This document shows, one piece after another, positions 8,605 through 18,642 of a stretch of 64,000 nucleotides of DNA. The notes beneath the pieces were generated by a model. The model saw nothing but the letters and a program-made list of their open reading frames with translations, was not told the origin of the DNA and made no database searches. The DNA is taken from contig DATJIW010000090.1 in NCBI GenBank assembly GCA_035492775.1, positions 19,563 to 83,562 on the forward strand, read 5' to 3'. This DNA is from DATJFQ01 sp035492775. Lineage in GTDB: Bacteria > Acidobacteriota > Vicinamibacteria > Vicinamibacterales > 2-12-FULL-66-21. The position numbers and the translations under genes are program-made. Positions within the stretch are counted from its first letter, which is position 1, and each line of letters starts with the position of its first letter.

Positions 8605-9534
8605 TCAACCTCTTTTAAGTCGTTCGATTTCTTCACGCACGAGACGTTCGGCGGCTTCGAGGACTACGCCGCGCAGGGTCGAGTCCTGGAGCCGGGCAAG
8701 AACGCGATCGGCAATCGCGTCGATCAGGGCCTCGGGATCGGGGGGCGCGGGTCCCGTCCGCTCTCCGGCCGGCGCCGAGTGGGCGACCCGGCCCTCGGCG
8801 GTCAGCAGCGCCGCAAAGGCGTCGGCCAGCGACGGCGGTATTGCTCCGGCCGACGCAGGTGCCGCGGCGCGGTCAGCCGGTGGTGGCATCGCGTCAGGTT
8901 CCGCCGTGCGGGGCGCCGCCGCACGCGCCGTGACGGCGGCGTCGAGCCGGTCGAAGTACGCCTCGAGCGGATCGTCGGATCGGGCGCGGCCTGGCTGGTC
9001 CGGCGGAGCGGGCGGCGGCTCCTGGATCGGTTCGTATCGCGCGAGCTCGGCCCCCGGTGCCACGCCAGCGTGATTCGCCGGCGGCGGCTCCCGCCGTACC
9101 GGCGGGACGGGCGGCCGCACGGGTCCCTGAGCCGTCGGCCCGGCGGCCCACAGGTCGGCGGGGCGATTGCCCAGCAGCAGATCCTTGACGCGATTGATGA
9201 CCAGCTGCGGCTCGAACGGCTTCACGAGCACGCCGTCGCAGCCCGCGGCACGCGCGCGCGATTCGTCGATCGGCTCGAAGGCGCCGGTGAGCAGAAGCAC
9301 CGGCACGTGCGACAGCTGCGGATGCGATTTGACGAACGCGGCGACTTCGTAGCCGTCGCGTTCGGGCATGCCGACGTCCGCCAGCACGATGTCCGGACGC
9401 ACACGCTCGGCCTGCTCGATCGCGGCCTGGCCGTTGCCGACGGTGATGACCTCTATGTTCTCGTCGGCGAACGTCAGCTCGATGACGCGCTGGATCGTGA
9501 TGCTGTCGTCGGCAAGCAGCAGCTTGTGGGGCAT
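8605..9534 (-). CDS. Response regulator with N-terminal receiver domain and variable C-terminus
   Basis: Residues 1-120 form a CheY-like receiver: L-L-A-D-D-S acidic pair, phospho-acceptor Asp in V-L-A-D-V-G-M-P, T in L-L-L-T-G-A-F and K in L-V-K-P-F. Residues 130-260 are Pro/Ala-rich low complexity. The last 50 residues form a charged amphipathic helix (R-L-V-R-E-E-I-E-R-L-K-R). No DNA-binding output domain is visible, so it may act through protein contacts. No histidine kinase is nearby. It lies 23 bp downstream of the mutase small subunit on the same strand. ATG at 9534. Confidence 0.88.
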   Translation of the reverse strand: MPHKLLLADDSITIQRVIELTFADENIEVITVGNGQAAIEQAERVRPDIVLADVGMPERDGYEVAAFVKSHPQLSHVPVLLLTGAFEPIDESRARAAGCDGVLVKPFEPQLVINRVKDLLLGNRPADLWAAGPTAQGPVRPPVPPVRREPPPANHAGVAPGAELARYEPIQEPPPAPPDQPGRARSDDPLEAYFDRLDAAVTARAAAPRTAEPDAMPPPADRAAAPASAGAIPPSLADAFAALLTAEGRVAHSAPAGERTGPAPPDPEALIDAIADRVLARLQDSTLRGVVLEAAERLVREEIERLKRG

Positions 9535-9557
9535 CGCTCAGGAATCGACGGTTGACC

Positions 9558-9964
9558 TCAGATCGCTTCCGCGCGGCGCCGGACGTTTGCGTTGATGTAC
9601 TCGATGATCTCCTGCATCGGGCTCCCCGGCAGGAAAATGCCCTTGATGCCCATCGCCTGCAGCTTCGGAATGTCGACATCCGGGATGATGCCGCCGATGA
9701 CGACGAGCACGTCCTCGAGCCCCTTCTCCTTCAAAAGCTCCATCACCCGCGGACAGATATGCATGTGCGCGCCCGAGAGGATCGACAGGCCGATGACGTC
9801 CGCGTCTTCCTGCAGCGCCGCCCCGACGATCTGCTCAGGCGTCTGGCGGAGCCCCGTATAGATCACCTCCATGCCGGAGTCGCGCAGCGCGCGCGCGATC
9901 ACCTTGGCACCACGGTCGTGGCCGTCCAGGCCCGGCTTGGCTATGACGACGCGAATCTTTTGAC

Positions 9965-9968
<4 letters not shown>
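9558..9968 (-). CDS. Acyl-CoA mutase small subunit, cobalamin-binding (IcmB-like)
   Basis: 136-aa B12-binding subunit of a split adenosylcobalamin-dependent acyl-CoA mutase. The base-off motif D-G-H-D-R-G (residues 15-20) supplies the cobalt-ligating His; S-x-L and G-G-x-x-P loops follow (LSILSGAH; VIGGIIPDVD). It starts with TTG at 9968 overlapping the large-subunit stop (TTGA), implying coupled translation at equal stoichiometry. The length equals that of Streptomyces IcmB. The large-subunit residues argue for isobutyryl-CoA mutase; methylmalonyl-CoA mutase is the alternative. Confidence 0.9.
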
Positions 9969-11629
<1,661 letters not shown>

Positions 11630-11637
11630 ACTCCGAG

Positions 11638-11643
11638 ATTATA
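11638..11643 (-). promoter_or_regulatory. -10 box TATAAT of the mutase operon
   Basis: A perfect TATAAT on the minus strand ends 8 nt before the ATG of the mutase large subunit. Transcription would start within 1-3 nt of the start codon. No good -35 hexamer is seen 16-18 bp upstream. Confidence 0.55.
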
Positions 11644-11656
11644 TCTGGTTGCGGCC

Positions 11657-11686
11657 TTGACACTTCTCGGTCCGGCACAGTAGCTT
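11657..11686 (+). promoter_or_regulatory. Candidate sigma-70 promoter for glutamate dehydrogenase
   Basis: TTGACA at 11657-11662 and TAGCTT at 11681-11686 are separated by 18 bp, leaving a leader of about 135 nt before the dehydrogenase ATG. Divergent from the mutase promoter. Confidence 0.45.
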
Positions 11687-11728
11687 GGACTGTTTGGTCA
11701 TCGAATAGATCGGTGCGAACGGAGCGGA

Positions 11729-11748
11729 GCGAGCGGCGGCACGCTCGC
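11729..11748 (+). other. Hairpin in the gdh leader
   Basis: GCGAGCG (11729-11735) and CGCTCGC (11742-11748) form a 7-bp GC-only stem with a 6-nt loop, inside a run of GAGCGGAGCGA-like words (11720-11762). It falls in the predicted untranslated leader of the dehydrogenase; function unknown. Confidence 0.45.
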
Positions 11749-11827
11749 GGAGCGAAGTGAGCTTAAGCGACGGGCCGGAGGGCACCGGGCGCGCGGCGCC
11801 GGCCCCGAGCGCCTATTGAGGACGTTC

Positions 11828-13078
11828 ATGGAATCAGGCGGCAGCATTTTCAGCGCGATGCTCCAGGAGTTCGACGGGGCAGCGCGTCTGCTCGGGCTCG
11901 ATCAGGGACTCTGGAAGGTCCTGACCCACCCCAAGCGCCAGATCGTCGTGTCCTGTCCGATCCAGATGGACAACGGCGAGATTGAAGTCTTCACCGGCTA
12001 TCGCGTCCAGTACAACATCACGCTCGGCCCCGCGAAGGGCGGCATCCGCTATCACCCCAATGTCACGCTGGATGAAGTCACCGCGCTGGCCGCCTGGATG
12101 ACGTGGAAATGCGCGGTCGCGCACGTGCCCTTCGGCGGAGGCAAGGGCGGAATCGTCGTCGACCCGAACCGGCTGTCGCGCCGCGAGCTGGAGGCGCTGA
12201 CGCGCCGCTACATCGCGGAAATCGTCGACGCGATCGGCCCCGAGAAGGACGTTCCGGCGCCAGACGTCAACACCAACGACCAGATCATGGCGTGGGTGAT
12301 GGACACCTACAGTATGCACGTCGGTCACACCGCGACCGCCGTCGTCACCGGCAAGCCGATCGAGATGGGCGGGTCGCTCGGCCGGCGCGAAGCGACGGGC
12401 CGCGGCGTGATGATCGTGACGCGCGAGGCCGCGAAGCACCTCGGCTTCGACATCAAGGGCGCAACGGTGGCCGTGCAGGGCTTCGGCAACGTCGGTTCGG
12501 TGTCGGCAGACCTTCTCTCGAAGATCGGCGCAAAAATCGTCGCGGTCACCGACTGGAAGGGCGGAGTCTACAACGAGCAGGGCCTCGACATCACGAAGAT
12601 GCTCGACTACGCGAAGCAGCACAAGAGCATCGAGGGTTTTTCCGGGGGCGAGCCGATCGACAACGCGAAACTGTTCGCCCTCGACGTCGACGTTCTCGTG
12701 CCGGCAGCGCTCGAGAACCAGATCACGGGGCAGAACGCCGGCTCGATCAAGGCCAAGGTCATCGCCGAAGGCGCGAACGGACCGACCACGCCCGAAGCGC
12801 ACAAGACGCTGCACGAGCGCGGCGTATTCGTGATCCCGGACATTCTCGCCAATGCCGGCGGCGTGACGACCTCGTACTTCGAGTGGGTGCAGGACCGCCA
12901 CGGATATTTCTGGGAGGAAGACGAGGTGAACCGCCGCCTCGAGGCGAAGATGGTCGAGGCGTTCAAAGACGTCCTCGACACCTCGATCCGCTACAAGACC
13001 GACCTGCGGACGGCCGCCTACATCGTCGCGATCAATCGCGTCGCGACGGTGACGAAGATGCGCGGGATGTACGCGTAA
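11828..13078 (+). CDS. gdhA: Glutamate dehydrogenase (Glu/Leu/Phe/Val dehydrogenase family)
   Basis: Reversible oxidative deamination of glutamate to 2-oxoglutarate. 416 aa. G-P-A-K-G-G-I-R-Y-H-P carries the substrate-carboxylate Lys; P-F-G-G-G-K-G-G-I carries the catalytic Lys; P-A-P-D-V-N-T-N follows. The Rossmann domain has Q-G-F-G-N-V-G-S. These blocks fit glutamate rather than leucine or valine dehydrogenase. The ATG at 11828 has GAGG 6 nt upstream; a TTG four codons earlier is less likely. Divergent from the B12 mutase operon; a strong terminator follows the gene. Confidence 0.93.
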   Translation: MESGGSIFSAMLQEFDGAARLLGLDQGLWKVLTHPKRQIVVSCPIQMDNGEIEVFTGYRVQYNITLGPAKGGIRYHPNVTLDEVTALAAWMTWKCAVAHVPFGGGKGGIVVDPNRLSRRELEALTRRYIAEIVDAIGPEKDVPAPDVNTNDQIMAWVMDTYSMHVGHTATAVVTGKPIEMGGSLGRREATGRGVMIVTREAAKHLGFDIKGATVAVQGFGNVGSVSADLLSKIGAKIVAVTDWKGGVYNEQGLDITKMLDYAKQHKSIEGFSGGEPIDNAKLFALDVDVLVPAALENQITGQNAGSIKAKVIAEGANGPTTPEAHKTLHERGVFVIPDILANAGGVTTSYFEWVQDRHGYFWEEDEVNRRLEAKMVEAFKDVLDTSIRYKTDLRTAAYIVAINRVATVTKMRGMYA

Positions 13079-13105
13079 AGGGCGTCAGTCGTCAGTGACC
13101 AGTTC

Positions 13106-13136
13106 AAAAGGATCGGCCGCGCGGCCGATCCTTTTT
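13106..13136. terminator. Bidirectional intrinsic terminator
   Basis: Perfect inverted repeat: AAAAGGATCGGCC (13106-13118), loop GCGC, then GGCCGATCCTTTT (13123-13135), followed by further T on the + strand and A-rich on the other. It lies between the convergent glutamate dehydrogenase and VWFA genes and should stop transcription both ways. Confidence 0.93.
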
Positions 13137-13163
13137 CTTTTCCGGACGAGCCCGGTCCGGCGG

Positions 13164-15272
13164 TTACGACCCGACGCGGAACGCGATCAGCTGTTGCGCG
13201 GAGCCTGACGGCGTCTTCGCGTCCAGCTCCAGCAGGTACTGTCCCGCCGCGAGGGAGGCGAGCGGCAGATCGATCTGAAGCGGCTTCCCCGCGGCGGCCT
13301 GGACGGGTACGTCCGCCATCGACTGGCCGGCGCGGTTCAGGAGCTTCGCGGTGACGGCCGGAACGGAATTGTCCGCGGCATACGCGTCGAATCGGACGAG
13401 GAGACGCTCTGTCCGACTGAACTGGCGGTCGACGGTCGGGACGACGTTCGGGTTGTTGCGGACCTGCGTCATCTCGTACGCATTTCGCGCTCGATACACG
13501 CGCGCGGTCCCGAGCGACACCTGTGTGTGCGTGTAATCCGGGATCGTGATTTGCTGAACGGACGAATCGATCACTTGTCCGTGCGCGCCCATCACGGTCA
13601 TTCGCAGCTGCACCGGACCAGGCGGGGCCGTGAACGACGCCGCCGCTCCCGATGACGCCTGGGGTGCGGAGCCAGCGGGACCCGTTGCCGGAGCAGTCGC
13701 GGCCGGCGCCGCAGCGCTCTCGTCGGGAACCGACCCGCGAAACAGCGGACGTCCGTCGGGTGCCGTGGCCGTGAGCATCACCTTCGTCGCCACGGAATCG
13801 GGGTCGCGGCTGCCTGCGGCCTGCGTGACCGGCTGCCAGGCGAACGTCACGCGCCCGGTGTTGGCGTCGGCGCGATCGGTGCCGACCCAGAAGTTCGCGG
13901 CATGTCCCGCCGCGGGCGCCGACAGGTCGCTCAACGCCTTGGAGATTTCGGGCGGCGGTCCCGCCGCCGCAGGCCCGGTGGCTCTTGCGACATCCTCGGT
14001 CGTATACGCCCAGTAGCCTTTGCGTGCACGCACTTCGACGCCGGGGCGCTTCACGTGCACGTCGATCGTGTGGAACTTGCCGTCGGTCGGCGCGGCAGAC
14101 GATGTGTAACCGAGCAGGTAATACCCGCTCGAGTCGCGCATGATCTGCTTCATCCCGTTCGCGAGATCGTTGCGGCTGACGATCGCGCGGCCATCGGTAT
14201 TATCCGCGAGCACCTTGAGTGCATCGAGCGACTCGTTCAGTGACTTGCGATCGGACGTGGTGCTGACGCCATCCTTGATGTCGTAATCGAACACCGCCAG
14301 CCCGCGGGGGTCTACCGCATAGATAGAAGCGTTGTTCCGGTTGGCCGTATCGAACACTTCCTTCAGGCGCGACGTCAGGTCGACCGAATTGAAGAACTCG
14401 ACCGACTGCTGCCGCGGCGAGTTGACGTCCGTACCGGGCGCATCCCGCGCCGGGTTGTTATAACCGGGCAGCGCGGCCACGGGATCCTGGAGCTGCGCCG
14501 GGAGCGTGCTCGTGAAACCCTCGCTGACGAAGATGATCGATTTCCTGCCGTCGCGCATGCCTCCGAGCTTTACCGCCGCGCCTTTGAGCGCCCCCATGGT
14601 CACGTCGTTCCTGATGTTTTCGACGGTCTGCGCCGACGAGTACGCATAGCGCTCCTCGAACTCGTTCCTCGGCTCGTAATTGCCGCGGCGTCCTTCGAAG
14701 TGGCTGATCGCGCTGATGAGGGCGTCGTGGTCGCGCGTGAAGCTCAGCGCGGTGACCGGCGTCAGCGGATACATGATCGCGACCATGTCCTGCGGCCCGA
14801 GCTGGTTCTGGACGAAATCAATCAGCGGCTGGCGGATCACGAGATCGTCGCCGCGCCGGACGTGGTAATCGTCGAGCAGCAGGATGAACAGCCGGACGTC
14901 CGGCTTCTGCGCCTCGCGCTCCTCGTCGTCGTCGTTGCGGATCGGCCGCGGCGGAGCCGCCGTCGCCTGTTCGAACGGATCGATTTTGATCGTCTGGAAC
15001 GTTTCTATCGACTGCGGCTTCTTGTCTTCGCGAACATCGAAATCGTCCTTCGTGAGATCCAGCACGACGTCGCCGGTCTTCTTATCGGAGACGATGACGT
15101 CGACGGAGACGAAATTGATGCCACGGCGGATGACCGGCGGCCGCTGACCTTGAGGCGGCTGAACGGGAGGCTGCTGGGCCGGCGGTTGTTGCGCCGGCTG
15201 CTGCGCCGGCAGAACACTACCCAACAGGAAGACGATGACGGCGATGAGTGAAACGCGTGCAGAATGTCGCAT
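13164..15272 (-). CDS. Secreted VWFA-related domain protein (acidobacterial type)
   Basis: 702 aa with a signal peptide (L-I-A-V-I-V-F-L-L-G-S, cleavage after L-P-A) followed by a Pro/Gln-rich segment. Residues 50-110 form a beta-rich N-terminal region (N-F-V-S-V-D-V-I-V-S). Residues 115-370 are a von Willebrand A-like domain with F-I-L-L-L-D-D-Y-H at the metal-site strand. The C-terminal 250 residues are Ala/Pro-rich with beta-sandwich-like segments. Role unknown; probably periplasmic or surface-located protein interaction. ATG at 15272 chosen for the signal peptide; the frame stays open upstream only as antisense of the acyl-CoA dehydrogenase. Confidence 0.86.
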   Translation of the reverse strand: MRHSARVSLIAVIVFLLGSVLPAQQPAQQPPAQQPPVQPPQGQRPPVIRRGINFVSVDVIVSDKKTGDVVLDLTKDDFDVREDKKPQSIETFQTIKIDPFEQATAAPPRPIRNDDDEEREAQKPDVRLFILLLDDYHVRRGDDLVIRQPLIDFVQNQLGPQDMVAIMYPLTPVTALSFTRDHDALISAISHFEGRRGNYEPRNEFEERYAYSSAQTVENIRNDVTMGALKGAAVKLGGMRDGRKSIIFVSEGFTSTLPAQLQDPVAALPGYNNPARDAPGTDVNSPRQQSVEFFNSVDLTSRLKEVFDTANRNNASIYAVDPRGLAVFDYDIKDGVSTTSDRKSLNESLDALKVLADNTDGRAIVSRNDLANGMKQIMRDSSGYYLLGYTSSAAPTDGKFHTIDVHVKRPGVEVRARKGYWAYTTEDVARATGPAAAGPPPEISKALSDLSAPAAGHAANFWVGTDRADANTGRVTFAWQPVTQAAGSRDPDSVATKVMLTATAPDGRPLFRGSVPDESAAAPAATAPATGPAGSAPQASSGAAASFTAPPGPVQLRMTVMGAHGQVIDSSVQQITIPDYTHTQVSLGTARVYRARNAYEMTQVRNNPNVVPTVDRQFSRTERLLVRFDAYAADNSVPAVTAKLLNRAGQSMADVPVQAAAGKPLQIDLPLASLAAGQYLLELDAKTPSGSAQQLIAFRVGS

Positions 15273-15321
15273 AACGTCGATCCAGCGGCCCAGGCAGACC
15301 TCCTTCAAGAATAGATCGTTT

Positions 15322-15341
15322 GCGGCCGCAGTTGCGGCCGC
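15322..15341. other. Hairpin made of two GCGGCCGC palindromes
   Basis: GCGGCCGC at 15322-15329 and 15334-15341 flank AGTT; each is itself palindromic and together they can form an 8-bp stem. It lies between the divergent VWFA and acyl-CoA dehydrogenase genes, so it could be an operator or leader structure. Confidence 0.5.
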
Positions 15342-15398
15342 GGACCGTTCCCGCACGATCTCTGCCGTAAGCCCTTTGCTGCTAAGATCTTCACTGTA

Positions 15399-16562
15399 AT
15401 GGAACAGACGATCGACCGCCCGCAGCCGCTCACCCTGTTGAGCGAAGACGAAGTCCTTTTCCGCGACAGCGTGCGTGAGTTCGCCGACGCGCAGGTCCGC
15501 CCGCTGGTCCGCGAGATGGACGAGCACGCGAAGATCCCTCGGCCCCTCGTGGACAAGCTGTTCGACCTCGGGGTGATGGCAATCGAGATCCCCGAAGCTT
15601 TCGGCGGTGCGGGCGCGAGCTTTTTCCACTCCGTGCTGGCCGTGGAAGAGCTTTCGCGCGTGGACCCGTCCGTCGGCGTGCTCGTCGACGTCCAGAACAC
15701 GCTTGTCGTCAACGCCGTGATGCGGTGGGGCAACGACGACATCCAGCGGCGGTGTCTGACGAAGCTCGCAACGAACACCGTCGGTGCATACGCGCTCTCC
15801 GAGGCGGGCTCCGGCAGCGACGCCTTCGCGCTGAGCACTCGAGCGCGCGAAGACGGCGACGATTACGTCATCACCGGACGGAAGCTCTGGATCACGAACG
15901 GGAACGAAGCGGATATCTTTCTCGTGTTCGCGACCGTCAACCCCGAGGCGGGTTACCGCGGAATCACGGCCTTCGTCGTTGAGCGCGGCTTCCAGGGATT
16001 CACCGTCGGCAAGAAAGAAGACAAGCTCGGCATCCGCGCGAGCAGCACGTGCGAGCTGATACTCGAAGACTGCCGGGTGCCGAAAAGCAACGTGCTTGGT
16101 GAAGTCGGAAAGGGATACAAGGCCGCGATCGAAACGCTGAACGAAGGCCGCATCGGGATCGGCGCGCAGATGCTCGGCCTCGCCGAGGGAGCGCTGCAGC
16201 ACGCCATCAGCTACACGAAGGAGCGGAAACAGTTCGGAAAGCCCATCGCGGAATTCCAGGCAGTCCAGCATCAGCTGGCCCGCGCCGCCGCGGATGTCGA
16301 GGCTGCGAGGCTGACCGTCTACAACGCGGCGCGCCTGCGCGACGCCCGCAAGCCGTTCCTCACCGAGGCGGCAATCTGCAAGATCTTCTCGTCTGAGGTG
16401 GCCGAGCGCGTCGCATCGCTCGCGGTGAACTTGTTCGGCGGCAACGGCTTCGTGAAGGAATATCCCGTCGAGAAGCTGTATCGCGACGCCAAGATCGGCC
16501 AGATCTACGAAGGCACCTCGAACCTTCAGCTGCAGACGATCGCCAAGCAGATCATCGGATAG
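15399..16562 (+). CDS. Acyl-CoA dehydrogenase (short-chain/butyryl type)
   Basis: FAD enzyme of alpha,beta-dehydrogenation of acyl-CoA. 387 aa. N-terminal helical domain; Y-A-L-S-E-A-G-S-G-S-D and W-I-T-N-G-N flavin blocks; R-K-Q-F-G-K-P-I; C-terminal I-Y-E-G-T-S-N with the catalytic Glu in the position used by short and medium-chain enzymes. Best fit is butyryl or short branched acyl-CoA dehydrogenase, which suits the mutase upstream, but chain length is not provable by eye. A TAAGAT hexamer lies 10 nt before the ATG. It overlaps the convergent PRC-barrel gene by 11 bp. Confidence 0.91.
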   Translation: MEQTIDRPQPLTLLSEDEVLFRDSVREFADAQVRPLVREMDEHAKIPRPLVDKLFDLGVMAIEIPEAFGGAGASFFHSVLAVEELSRVDPSVGVLVDVQNTLVVNAVMRWGNDDIQRRCLTKLATNTVGAYALSEAGSGSDAFALSTRAREDGDDYVITGRKLWITNGNEADIFLVFATVNPEAGYRGITAFVVERGFQGFTVGKKEDKLGIRASSTCELILEDCRVPKSNVLGEVGKGYKAAIETLNEGRIGIGAQMLGLAEGALQHAISYTKERKQFGKPIAEFQAVQHQLARAAADVEAARLTVYNAARLRDARKPFLTEAAICKIFSSEVAERVASLAVNLFGGNGFVKEYPVEKLYRDAKIGQIYEGTSNLQLQTIAKQIIG

Positions 16563-17112
16563 ACGGTCCTTCCGCCATCGCGCCGCGCTCACGGCGGCGG
16601 CGTTCGCGGCCGTCCCATTCGTCGAGATCCTGGTAAAGATCCGGACGCCGGTATTCGTCCCGCCACCAATCCGGCTGTGCGTAATGGCGCAGCGTTTCGT
16701 ACTGAACGGCGCCCGACACATCGGTCGGGTCGTCCGGACAGCAGACGATCGACGTCCGCTGCTCGAACGCCCGCATTTCGCCGTCTGAAAAGCGGCGCAG
16801 CTTCTTCGGGTCGAAATCGGGGAATTCCTGCGCGGCGTCGCGCGTGACGTTCACGTTGAGCCGCCGCCGCCCGGTGTCGAGTTGAGCGTGGCCGATCGGC
16901 ACCGCGAAGTGGCGCGAACGAAACCACCCTCCTGAGTCCACCACCGCATAGACGACGCGCCCCGAGTCGGTGTCGACGATGAAGCCGTCGAGATCGCCCA
17001 GGTTGGAATCGTCCGATCCGTGGACATCAACGGTAGAAAAGTCGATCGTCGAATCGTCGAGATCCTCCGGGTCGAGGAATCGCAGCCGGGAACTGAACGG
17101 TGTCTCTGCCAT
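16552..17112 (-). CDS. PRC-barrel domain protein
   Basis: 186 aa. Residues 30-100 match a PRC-barrel: G-D-L-D-G-F-I-V-D-T-D-S-G-R-V-V-Y-A-V-V-D followed by F-A-V-P-I-G. Such domains occur in RimM and the photosynthetic reaction-centre H subunit, but free-standing versions have no settled role. The rest is acidic/Arg-rich with a C-terminal tail of Asp, Arg and Tyr. No signal peptide. A GGAGG sequence precedes the ATG at 17112. It follows the membrane protein gene by 33 bp; its end overlaps the convergent acyl-CoA dehydrogenase. Confidence 0.8.
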   Translation of the reverse strand: MAETPFSSRLRFLDPEDLDDSTIDFSTVDVHGSDDSNLGDLDGFIVDTDSGRVVYAVVDSGGWFRSRHFAVPIGHAQLDTGRRRLNVNVTRDAAQEFPDFDPKKLRRFSDGEMRAFEQRTSIVCCPDDPTDVSGAVQYETLRHYAQPDWWRDEYRRPDLYQDLDEWDGRERRRRERGAMAEGPSIR

Positions 17113-17145
17113 GGCTCCTCCTGCCGCCTCCTGATGTGCAAGAAG

Positions 17146-18630
17146 TCATCCAGCGCGCCACGCGACGCGCGCGGCGACCACGGCGACAGCCCACAGGGTC
17201 AGGGCCATTGCAACGGCAGCCAGCGGGCGGATCGCTCGCAGGTAAACGAGGTACAGCCACCAGAAATCGAGGCTGAACGACAGCTGCTGGGCGAAATCCC
17301 GATCGTCTGCGGTTGAGGTTGGGGCGACATGCGGAGGCTGCCGGAGACCTGTCAGATATGCGGTATTGGCCGGAACCGCTCGCATAACGGCTGACGCGCC
17401 GAGCGCGAACGGCGACGAGGAGATACGCCAGTCGCGCGCGGACACGTCCTCGTGGGTATGCGTGCGTGCCCATTCGGTGCTCACTTTTGCGTAGTCCACG
17501 AGCACGCCTGGCAACTGCAACACCGCGGCGATGGCGCACGCGATCACGACGATCCTTCGACGATGACGTCCCGCGCCCCAGAGCGCGGCCGCGCCGGGCG
17601 CGAGGAGCACGAGCGCGGGCACGAGGTAGCGCGGTCCGTAGCCGCGGCCTCCGGGCCAGTCGGCAAGCGCGCCATAAAAGGCATAAAAGATGACCAGTGG
17701 ACCGGCGAGCAGCATCCCGGTCGATCGATTGAAGCGCCCGATCGCGAGTCCCATCACCCACACGATCGCGATCGGGGCGAAGAGCAGCAGCGATCCCGCC
17801 GGGGAGATCAGAAACGCCGCGTATCCGGCGCCGTCGAACTCCGGCGTATAACCAACCGCAAATGGAGACCCGAACCGCACGAAGTTGTACCACCCCCAGA
17901 GGAGACCCCCGGCACACGTGATGCCGACGAGCGCTGCAATCTGCTGCGACGGTATTCGCGACCGTGACTCACGAGCGGACATGATGAGGAAGGCCGAAAG
18001 TGGCACGAGCGCGAGCGCCATCTCGTGTCGCGTCAACCATCCAAACGCGAGCACCGCACCGGCCGCGGCGGCATACCGGGGACGGTCGCGCACCTGACTC
18101 TCGACGACCAGCCGTGCGGCGGCAGCCAGAATCGCCGCCGTCAAGGCCGTAGAGAATCCGAACTTCGAATACGGCCACAGCGGCGATGAGATCGCGGCAG
18201 ACAGCGCGGAGATCAACGCGCCGTGAGGACTCGCACCGAGCCGACGCGTCAGGCTCGCGATCAATACGACCGTGATGGCCGCCGCGACGGCGCTCCCCAT
18301 CGCGACGGCGGCCTTCAGCAGCGTATCCGGCTTGCCGATCGGATGAGGAAGAAGACGTGCGACCGTCCGTCCCGCGACGTAAAACGGAATGTTGTACAGC
18401 GACTGCCCGATGCCGTACTGCGAATAGAAGCGCCCGTCCACGCCCCGGTTCGCGTCGAGCCCGAGTACGTTTCCCGGCAGCGCGATCGAGTGGTGTTCGA
18501 CGATGCTCGACGTCAGCGCGAACGTGGCGACCGCATCGGTCGACGTGAGGCTGCCCCCGGCTGTCAGGACGTACAGCGCCAGGGCACTGCAGAATACCGG
18601 GAAGAGGGGTAGCGGCCGCGCTGACTGCAC
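17146..18630 (-). CDS. Polytopic membrane protein, GT-C glycosyltransferase-like
   Basis: 494 aa with about ten hydrophobic segments. The overall plan resembles GT-C glycosyltransferases: an early periplasmic loop after the first helix (residues 25-75, containing D-G-R-F-Y-S-Q-Y-G-I-G-Q), many helices, then a loop with G-R-G-Y-G-P-R-Y-L-V-P. The classic D-D or D-E catalytic pair is not clearly present, so activity is only a suggestion. GTG start at 18630, 12 bp after the upstream acyl-CoA dehydrogenase. Confidence 0.7.
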   Translation of the reverse strand: MQSARPLPLFPVFCSALALYVLTAGGSLTSTDAVATFALTSSIVEHHSIALPGNVLGLDANRGVDGRFYSQYGIGQSLYNIPFYVAGRTVARLLPHPIGKPDTLLKAAVAMGSAVAAAITVVLIASLTRRLGASPHGALISALSAAISSPLWPYSKFGFSTALTAAILAAAARLVVESQVRDRPRYAAAAGAVLAFGWLTRHEMALALVPLSAFLIMSARESRSRIPSQQIAALVGITCAGGLLWGWYNFVRFGSPFAVGYTPEFDGAGYAAFLISPAGSLLLFAPIAIVWVMGLAIGRFNRSTGMLLAGPLVIFYAFYGALADWPGGRGYGPRYLVPALVLLAPGAAALWGAGRHRRRIVVIACAIAAVLQLPGVLVDYAKVSTEWARTHTHEDVSARDWRISSSPFALGASAVMRAVPANTAYLTGLRQPPHVAPTSTADDRDFAQQLSFSLDFWWLYLVYLRAIRPLAAVAMALTLWAVAVVAARVAWRAG

Positions 18631-18642
18631 GCCAGACGCGTC

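Noticed and set aside
6257..9073. Open frame of 938 codons on the + strand
   Set aside because: Lies antisense to valS and the response regulator; Arg/Ala/Pro-rich with no family motifs. A GC-rich third-position effect, not a gene.
11700..11827. Riboswitch in the gdh leader (cobalamin or other)
   Set aside because: No recognisable aptamer core; only a short GC hairpin and repeat-like words.
15273..16721. Upstream extension of the VWFA frame on the minus strand
   Set aside because: Antisense to the acyl-CoA dehydrogenase; the signal peptide marks the true start at 15272.
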